DNA from: Alcaligenaceae bacterium
GTDB taxonomy: Bacteria > Pseudomonadota > Gammaproteobacteria > Burkholderiales > Burkholderiaceae_B
DNA: 64,000 nucleotides
NCBI GenBank assembly: GCA_013416485.1
Contig: JACCEO010000008.1
Location: 62,001-126,000 of the forward strand
Direction of reading: 5' to 3'
Under the pieces are notes generated by a model, which was not told the origin of the DNA, made no database searches, and worked only from the letters and a program-made list of their open reading frames with translations. A program made the position numbers and the translations under genes. Shown in pieces: positions 53,239-64,000 of the stretch. Every line of letters starts with the position of its first letter. Position 1 is the stretch's first letter.

Positions 53239-54257
53239 TGAGTAAAAGCACCCCCACCCTGTCCGATGTTGCTGCCCTGGCAGGGGTCAGCACATCGGCC
53301 GTTAGTCGAACGTTTACTCCTGGTGCCAGTGCCAGTCAGGAAACTCGCCGCCGCGTACTTGCTGCAGCAGAACAATTAAGCTATCGGCCCAATGCCGTTG
53401 CGCGCACCTTATCGACCCGTAAATCACGCATGATCGCCGTGGTCGTTTCTTATCTGGAAAATCAGTTCTACCCTAGTGTCATACAAGCCTTGGCACAACA
53501 ATTACAAGCTCACGGCTACCATCTTTTGCTATTCATCAGTGATGACCACACAAGCAAAGACAACGACACCGACGCCTTACTGCTAGATATTTTGCAATAC
53601 CAAGTCGATGGCATCGTTTTGGCCAGCACTACACTATCATCCGGATTAGCAGCACGCTGCCACGCTGCTGGCATTCCTGTAGTGCTATTTAACCGGACCG
53701 CAAATGTCGCTGACGTTAGTACCGTGACATCAGATAACTATCAGGGCGGAAAGCAAGCTGCGCGGTTACTACTGGAAGGCGGTGCACGCCGCATCAGCTA
53801 TATTGCTGGTCTGGAAGACTCGTCCACCAGCCAACAACGGGAAGCCGGCATGTTGGCCGAACTTGAAGCACAGGGTACCATCTTATACCAGCGTGCTTCA
53901 GGCGAATACCAGCTTGAATCCGCTGCCCAGGCCACTAGAAAGTTGTTTGACACCAGTAGTAACGACCGGCCCGATGCCGTGTTCGTGGGCAATGACCATA
54001 TGGCGTTTGCCGTCATGGATGTATTGCGTAACGAACTGGGCTTACGCATCCCCCAAGACGTTCAAGTCGTGGGCTTTGACGACGTACCTCAAGCCAGTTG
54101 GGGCGGCTACCAACTAAGTACCATCGCACAAGATGCCACCGCCATGATACTGGCCACTGTAACAACACTACTCGATCAAATTACGTCACCGCCACCCACG
54201 TCACCACGCCACGTGGTTACCCCCATCACGGTCATCAAACGCGCTACAACCCATTAA
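53238..54257 (+). CDS. LacI-family transcriptional repressor
   Basis: Regulator of 339 residues. The LacI helix-turn-helix is at residues 7-30 (LSDVAALAGVSTSAVSRTF), followed by the hinge helix region (LSYRPNAVARTLST) and a periplasmic-binding-like effector domain (VVVSYLENQFYPSVIQAL ... VGFDDVPQASW). Its start overlaps the HisD-like stop codon. The two palindromes upstream of the operon are the obvious target, making this autoregulated. The inducer is probably the imported substrate or its product. Confidence 0.94.
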   Translation: MSKSTPTLSDVAALAGVSTSAVSRTFTPGASASQETRRRVLAAAEQLSYRPNAVARTLSTRKSRMIAVVVSYLENQFYPSVIQALAQQLQAHGYHLLLFISDDHTSKDNDTDALLLDILQYQVDGIVLASTTLSSGLAARCHAAGIPVVLFNRTANVADVSTVTSDNYQGGKQAARLLLEGGARRISYIAGLEDSSTSQQREAGMLAELEAQGTILYQRASGEYQLESAAQATRKLFDTSSNDRPDAVFVGNDHMAFAVMDVLRNELGLRIPQDVQVVGFDDVPQASWGGYQLSTIAQDATAMILATVTTLLDQITSPPPTSPRHVVTPITVIKRATTH

Positions 54258-54273
54258 GTACTAACACTATGTG

Positions 54274-54333
54274 TTGACACGCCCCTCCTCTAGGCAATAC
54301 CATGCTTGTAGCCATAAGAAAGAACGATGTTCT
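54274..54333 (+). promoter_or_regulatory. Predicted promoter and palindrome upstream of the APC permease gene
   Basis: TTGACA (54274-54279) and TACCAT (54298-54303) with an 18-bp spacer form a plausible promoter. Downstream lies a short palindrome AGAACGATGTTCT (54321-54333). No TTGCAAGCGCTTGCAA site is present here, so the permease and molybdoenzyme genes may be controlled differently from the HisD-like gene or by readthrough. Confidence 0.4.
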
Positions 54334-54437
54334 GAATTATGAAACGGTAATATTTTATAAAAAAGCAAATTAAAAATGATCAGCTATACCCATGGATAGG
54401 GTAGGAATTGATTTTTGCAGCACCGTAGGAGACAAAA

Positions 54438-55862
54438 ATGTCCAATCTTAAAAAAGCAATTAGCCCAGCCGCACTGATATCCATTGGTGCAGCAGGTGTT
54501 ATCGGTTCAAGCTGGTTATATCTAGGCAGTTCATTTTTTGCCGAATTTGGGGCTGGGGGCACCATACTGGGGTTTGCGGTAGCCACCATACTGGCATCCT
54601 TTGTAGCCATGTCGTATAGCTGGTTCGCCTCGCAGTTTCCTAGGGCAGGTGGTGAAGTCGTTTACGTGTTTGTCGCCGGGAATCGGCTGCTAGGGTATAC
54701 CGTTGGCTGGCTGCTAATTGGCACCTTCACCGCCTTAGCCGCGTTTTACTTTACTGCCACGGCAAGGCTGCTTAGTACCGTTTGGCCACAACTGAACTCG
54801 TTCCCGATGTATTCCATAGGGGGATCCGATGTTTACCTGCCAGCTATTATTATTGGACTAGCCCTTAGCCTATTCATTTTTTTCGTGAACTGGCTGGGCG
54901 CAGCCATTAGCGCTAAAACCGAATTGCTTTTGTTTGCCGCTATGGTGGTATTGGCTGGTTTTGTTGTGGTTGCTGGTTTTTCCAGCGGCAGCGTAGAAAA
55001 CTTTTGGCCGCTATTTGACGCTGAACTAACCGGACGCGGCAATGTGTCCAACATCTTAAGCTTTGTATTACCCGCAATGGCGTTTATGACAGGCTTCAGT
55101 GTGGTTGCCATCATGGCTGAAGAAGCCACCAGTTCACCACGACGCATAGGTCAAATCATTGTTTGGTCGGTGGTCATCGCGGGTTTGTTTTATATTATTG
55201 TCTTAACCGCTACAGCGTGGGTGCTACCTTGGCAAGATATTGCCAAAATGACCAATGGCACCATAGAAGCCTTTGACGTGGCTGGCATGCCCATCATTTC
55301 AACGGCTGCCTTTGTTATTGGGGTTTTAGGTTTATTTACTACCTTTATCGCCGTGTTTTCGGCGTCTGCGCGCATCATGGTCGCCTTGGCCAGAATTGAA
55401 CTCTTCCCCAAAGTATTTGCCACCGTCGACAAAAAAAGTGGCGCTCCTCGTGCCGCATTAACATTCACCCTGATAATTGGTATTGCTTTAGGGTTGTTAG
55501 GTCCAGGCGCCTTGGTTTGGTTTCTTAACACTATGGGTGTTTACATTGGCATAGTCTGGGCCATCAGTATCTGGTCATACTACCGTATGCCTATCATCAA
55601 CAAAACACTAAAAGATGGCTCATCCACACCAAAACGCAGTATTTTCCCTGCCATAGGTGGTATTGCCGCCATTGCCATCGTATTGGCTGCTTTGCTGCCT
55701 TTCAGTCCAACCGCACTTACCTCGCCCTATGAGTACCTAATCGTGCTTGGGTGGTTTGGATTGGGCTTACTGATTTATCTGTTTTCACCTAAGAAAATGA
55801 CTCGTAAAGAATCATTAAAAGCATTGCTAGGTGAGTTCTATGACGAAGAGCATATAAAGTAG
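54438..55862 (+). CDS. APC-family amino acid/amine permease
   Basis: Inner-membrane transporter of 474 residues with twelve hydrophobic segments. The N-terminal block SPAALISIGAAGVIGSSWLYLG (9-30) is the APC helix-1 substrate/ion site, and FPRAGGEVVYV (67-77) is the characteristic loop. A GGAG site precedes the ATG. It is followed 13 bp later by the molybdoenzyme on the same strand, so it probably imports that enzyme's substrate, for example an amino acid or amine derivative. Inference from context only. Confidence 0.9.
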   Translation: MSNLKKAISPAALISIGAAGVIGSSWLYLGSSFFAEFGAGGTILGFAVATILASFVAMSYSWFASQFPRAGGEVVYVFVAGNRLLGYTVGWLLIGTFTALAAFYFTATARLLSTVWPQLNSFPMYSIGGSDVYLPAIIIGLALSLFIFFVNWLGAAISAKTELLLFAAMVVLAGFVVVAGFSSGSVENFWPLFDAELTGRGNVSNILSFVLPAMAFMTGFSVVAIMAEEATSSPRRIGQIIVWSVVIAGLFYIIVLTATAWVLPWQDIAKMTNGTIEAFDVAGMPIISTAAFVIGVLGLFTTFIAVFSASARIMVALARIELFPKVFATVDKKSGAPRAALTFTLIIGIALGLLGPGALVWFLNTMGVYIGIVWAISIWSYYRMPIINKTLKDGSSTPKRSIFPAIGGIAAIAIVLAALLPFSPTALTSPYEYLIVLGWFGLGLLIYLFSPKKMTRKESLKALLGEFYDEEHIK

Positions 55863-55875
55863 GCCCCCCTTATCT

Positions 55876-60981
<5,106 letters not shown>

Positions 60982-60984
60982 GTC

Positions 60985-61617
60985 TTACATCTGGACCACA
61001 TCCACGCCGGGCGGAGGTGTAAACGTGAATTCGCTAGCCGATAAGGTCGGGTTGACCACTATATTATTCAAGGTGATACGGGTGGTTTGCCCAAAGGAGT
61101 CCAATAAATCCAGACGTACCGGCAAACCCTGCTGGAAACTGATATCCACATAACTGAAACCCGCGTCCGCGTTACGTGGTGTAGCGCGCATATGGTCCAA
61201 ACCGTCTTTAGTGGGCAGATCAACCAAAGTAAAGGCATCTTCCAACACCCCAGAACCAAACAAGATAGCTGCTGGCGAGGCCCCTATCGATTGGTCAACT
61301 GGACGCTGAGTAACTTGGGCCAAGTCAGGATCGTATTGATAAACCTGCTTGCCATCTGACAAGATCAATTGTTCATAAGGTTTTTTCACATCCCAGCGAA
61401 ACTGCCCTGGACGCTTAAAAGCAAACGTGCCGTTTTGCCCATTCTGGGCGGCATCGGGCGTAGCCAAGCGTTGCTGCTGAAACTGCCCCGTCGCTGCTGG
61501 CACTTTGCTAATAAACTGCCGTAGCTGTTCAGTGGCGCTAGCGGACCACGCCAACGCTGGACTGCTAGCCAGCAAGACCGCGACCAAGCCGTATTTAACT
61601 TTTATAAGTAATTGCAT
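60985..61617 (-). CDS. lolA: Outer-membrane lipoprotein carrier protein LolA
   Basis: Periplasmic chaperone of 210 residues moving lipoproteins from LolCDE to LolB. The signal peptide ends near residue 25 (LAWSA-SAT). Family blocks are the QFQQQR strand, [35 protein letters not shown] (about 65-99) and the [10 protein letters not shown] strand. It lies 39 bp after ftsK and 3 bp before rarA. Confidence 0.94.
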   Translation of the reverse strand: MQLLIKVKYGLVAVLLASSPALAWSASATEQLRQFISKVPAATGQFQQQRLATPDAAQNGQNGTFAFKRPGQFRWDVKKPYEQLILSDGKQVYQYDPDLAQVTQRPVDQSIGASPAAILFGSGVLEDAFTLVDLPTKDGLDHMRATPRNADAGFSYVDISFQQGLPVRLDLLDSFGQTTRITLNNIVVNPTLSASEFTFTPPPGVDVVQM

Positions 61618-61656
61618 CTGTGTACACCTTGCTATGGCAATTTATAAAGCACGTGC

Positions 61657-64000
61657 CTAATCGGCATCAGCGGTATTGCCGACAGGCACCAATATTTCAC
61701 GGTTGCCATTGGACTGCATGGGAGAGACCACACCAGACTGTTCCATTTGCTCTAGCAAACGGGCAGCCCGGTTATAGCCCACACGTAAATAACGTTGTAC
61801 TGACGATATAGAAGACCGTCGATTTTTTAAAACAAAATCTACAGCCTGGTCATATAAAGGGTCAGATTCCGCATCGGCAAAGCCAGTTACCCCACCCACA
61901 CCATCGCCAGTTTCACCTTCAACCGTGCCATCCAGCAGGCCTTCAACATAGTTGGGTTCGCCCTGTAATTTCAGGGCGTCTACTACGCGGTGAACCTCGT
62001 CGTCGTGCACAAAAGCGCCATGCACCCGGTTAGGTAGACCTGAACCCGGTGGCATGTACAGCATATCGCCCTGGCCCAGCAACGTTTCTGCGCCCATTTG
62101 ATCCAAAATTGTGCGTGAGTCAATTTTTGACGAGACCTGAAAAGCAATACGTGTCGGTATATTTGCCTTGATCAAGCCAGTAATGACATCCACGCTAGGG
62201 CGCTGGGTAGCTAGTATCAGGTGTATGCCTGCTGCCCTGGCTTTTTGTGCCAAGCGAGCAATCAACTCTTCAATTTTCTTACCTACCACCATCATCAGGT
62301 CGGCCAATTCATCAATAACGACGACAATTTTAGGTAATGTTGTCAAGGGCTCTGGCGCATCGGGGGTCAATGAAAATGGGTTCGGTATGGGCTGCTCGTT
62401 TTTGATGGCTTCGCGAATTTTAGCGTTATAGCCAGCCAGATTACGGACCCCCATCTTACTTAGCAAACGATAGCGTTTTTCCATTTCAGCCACGCACCAG
62501 TTCAGGGCATTAGCCGCGTGACGCATATCGGTTACCACAGGTGCCAGCAAATGCGGTATGCCTTCGTAAACGCTCATTTCAAGCATTTTTGGGTCGATAA
62601 GTATTAAACGCACCTGATTGGCATCTGCCTTGTAGAGCAAGGACAGAATCATGGCGTTGATACCCACGGACTTACCCGATCCAGTAGTACCCGCTACCAG
62701 CAAGTGTGGCATTTTTGCCAGATCGGCCACGACAGGATTACCTGCAATGTCTTTGCCTAGCGCCATCGTTAGCATGGACGAGCTGGCATGGTAGGTTTGC
62801 GAACCTATGATCTCTGACAGGTTCACCATTTGACGCCTGGGGTTAGGTAGTTCCAACCCCATCAGATTTTTACCTGGTATGGTTTCTACCACCCGTATGC
62901 TAACCAAGCTAAGCGCCCTAGCCAGATCCTTGGCCAGGTTCACGATTTGGCTGCCCTTAACACCGGTAGCCGGTTCGATTTCATAACGTGTAATAACTGG
63001 CCCTGCCTGGGCTGCCACCACGGTTACCTTGACACCAAAGTCAGATAGCTTTTTTTCGATCAGGCGCGAGGTAAATTCTATGGTTTCTGCCGATACGGTT
63101 TCAGGCCGTTCACCCGGCATGTCCAATAAACTGATCGCGGGCAGGTCTCCTGAGCTGCCTGAATCTATGGGTGCAGTAAATAGTATTTGTTGACGCTCTT
63201 TTTCAACCCTGGCCGATTTAGGCACTACAGTCACCGCGGGTTCTATGCGTACAGGCTGGTCGTGGACCAGCGCTTCTTGTTTGGCAACTACCGTGACATC
63301 GCGCTTGGCTTTACTAAGTTGACCAACCTTACGGTCTTCGTAAGCTGCTTTTAGTTCCAATGCTCGCTTCAAGGATTTTTCAAGAAACGTACCTACCCGT
63401 TCCGAAACATTTAGCCAGGAAAAACGGAAAAACAAGCTAGCACCTACAGCCACCAACACCAAGAGCAGCAAGGTACAACCTGCCGTGCCCAAAGCGGCTT
63501 CCAGGAAGTCAGCCAGCAAATGCCCTAGCTGCCCACCCGCGCCAGCTGGCAGCCCAGCTGCCATGCCTGTTTGTTTGAACCGTAAGGCTTCCAAGCCCAT
63601 AACGCCTAAAAACAACAAGAAAAACCCTATGCCCACTTCCCAGTGGACGCGCGGCAAGGTTTGTTCCTTAGTCTTGGGCAGCAGCAAACTGGTCAGGCGA
63701 TAAAAGCCCAGAACGACGCGCTGCACCAGCAGAACCACCCATAACCAAGCAGAAAAGCCGAACAGAAACAGCAGGAAGTCGGAAATATGTGCCCCCAGCG
63801 TTCCCCCGCGATTCAAGGTCGAGGCCGCTTCGACGGAATGGGACCACGCCGGATCGACTGGGTTCCAGCTGACCAGCACTAAGGTCAACCATGCTGCCAA
63901 TGCAGCGAACAGTATCCAGCGTGCTTCCCGAAGTAAACCCGACAGCTTTGACTGCAAGGGCGAAGGTCCGTTTCGCACGTTTCGTGAGGACCGTGGAGAT
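61657..64000 (-). CDS. ftsK: DNA translocase FtsK (N-terminus probably beyond the window)
   Basis: Septal DNA pump that aligns dif sites for XerCD recombination. At least 773 residues: four N-terminal membrane helices (about 18-195), a short linker, the alpha-beta motor with Walker [16 protein letters not shown] (near 430) and Walker B ([12 protein letters not shown]), and the gamma winged helix binding KOPS ([27 protein letters not shown]). A GTG at 63978 could start it, but the frame stays open to the edge with arginine/serine-rich codons typical of this family, so the true start is likely just outside. The linker is short compared with E. coli FtsK, as in other betaproteobacteria. Confidence 0.95.
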   Translation of the reverse strand, partial: SPRSSRNVRNGPSPLQSKLSGLLREARWILFAALAAWLTLVLVSWNPVDPAWSHSVEAASTLNRGGTLGAHISDFLLFLFGFSAWLWVVLLVQRVVLGFYRLTSLLLPKTKEQTLPRVHWEVGIGFFLLFLGVMGLEALRFKQTGMAAGLPAGAGGQLGHLLADFLEAALGTAGCTLLLLVLVAVGASLFFRFSWLNVSERVGTFLEKSLKRALELKAAYEDRKVGQLSKAKRDVTVVAKQEALVHDQPVRIEPAVTVVPKSARVEKERQQILFTAPIDSGSSGDLPAISLLDMPGERPETVSAETIEFTSRLIEKKLSDFGVKVTVVAAQAGPVITRYEIEPATGVKGSQIVNLAKDLARALSLVSIRVVETIPGKNLMGLELPNPRRQMVNLSEIIGSQTYHASSSMLTMALGKDIAGNPVVADLAKMPHLLVAGTTGSGKSVGINAMILSLLYKADANQVRLILIDPKMLEMSVYEGIPHLLAPVVTDMRHAANALNWCVAEMEKRYRLLSKMGVRNLAGYNAKIREAIKNEQPIPNPFSLTPDAPEPLTTLPKIVVVIDELADLMMVVGKKIEELIARLAQKARAAGIHLILATQRPSVDVITGLIKANIPTRIAFQVSSKIDSRTILDQMGAETLLGQGDMLYMPPGSGLPNRVHGAFVHDDEVHRVVDALKLQGEPNYVEGLLDGTVEGETGDGVGGVTGFADAESDPLYDQAVDFVLKNRRSSISSVQRYLRVGYNRAARLLEQMEQSGVVSPMQSNGNREILVPVGNTADAD

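Noticed and set aside
54321-54333. Palindrome AGAACGATGTTCT as a further LacI operator
   Set aside because: It differs from the two TTGCAAGCGCTTGCAA sites and lacks the central CG step; it may bind another factor or be chance.

Overview
The window reads as chromosomal DNA of a betaproteobacterium of the order Burkholderiales, most likely an Alcaligenaceae relative with moderate GC. The case rests on gene order and family type: ftsK-lolA-rarA-serS, ilvI-ilvH-ilvC-psd-pssA, rpsO-pnp, qor-tpiA-secG-tRNA-Leu(GAG), a Burkholderiales-type trimeric porin and a short phasin. No rRNA, CRISPR array, insertion sequence or recognisable integrase was seen. Genus-level placement is inference.

Layout. 1-1465: end of a FecCD-type (iron/cobalamin class) ABC importer. 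1506-6063: first branched-chain-type (Liv/HAAT) ABC importer. 6148-10838: Ap4A-phosphorylase-like protein, porin, LysR regulator and pirin. 10831-13802: phasin, tRNA-Leu(GAG), secG, tpiA, quinone oxidoreductase. 13923-20206: tRNA-Ser(UGA) followed by a 6.2-kb segment (MocR regulator, TRAP transporter, class II HMG-CoA reductase) that ends in an exact 20-bp copy of the tRNA 3' end, so it looks like an integrated island. 20256-28982: tRNA-Leu(UAA), a DUF3108 protein, an unusual ion channel coupled to an exported amidohydrolase, the ytcA-mdtN-mdtO-mdtP efflux operon and an outer-membrane protein. 29023-37180: pnp, rpsO, a lipoprotein, phospholipid synthesis (pssA, psd) and branched-chain amino acid synthesis (ilvC, ilvH, ilvI). 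37427-43928: second Liv-type importer with an acyl-CoA synthetase; its binding-protein gene carries an in-frame amber codon. 44162-48335: YccS-like membrane protein, YaaA, 3-hydroxybutyrate dehydrogenase, tRNA-Ser(CGA). 48383-58233: an autotransporter with a zinc-protease motif, divergent from a LacI-controlled cluster (HisD-like dehydrogenase, LacI regulator, APC permease, BisC-type molybdoenzyme). 58230-64000: serS, rarA, lolA, ftsK.

How the genes work together. The core blocks cover translation and RNA decay, septal DNA translocation, lipoprotein sorting, phosphatidylethanolamine and branched-chain amino acid synthesis. Between them are nutrient-scavenging modules: two Liv importers, one TRAP importer, an APC permease, and intracellular enzymes that probably act on the imported compounds. 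The strongest candidates for something little described are the tRNA-Ser island, which looks like a mevalonate uptake and catabolism unit, and the LacI-controlled HisD-like/APC/BisC-like cluster with two perfect 16-bp operators exactly 60 bp apart, next to the promoter of a metalloprotease autotransporter.
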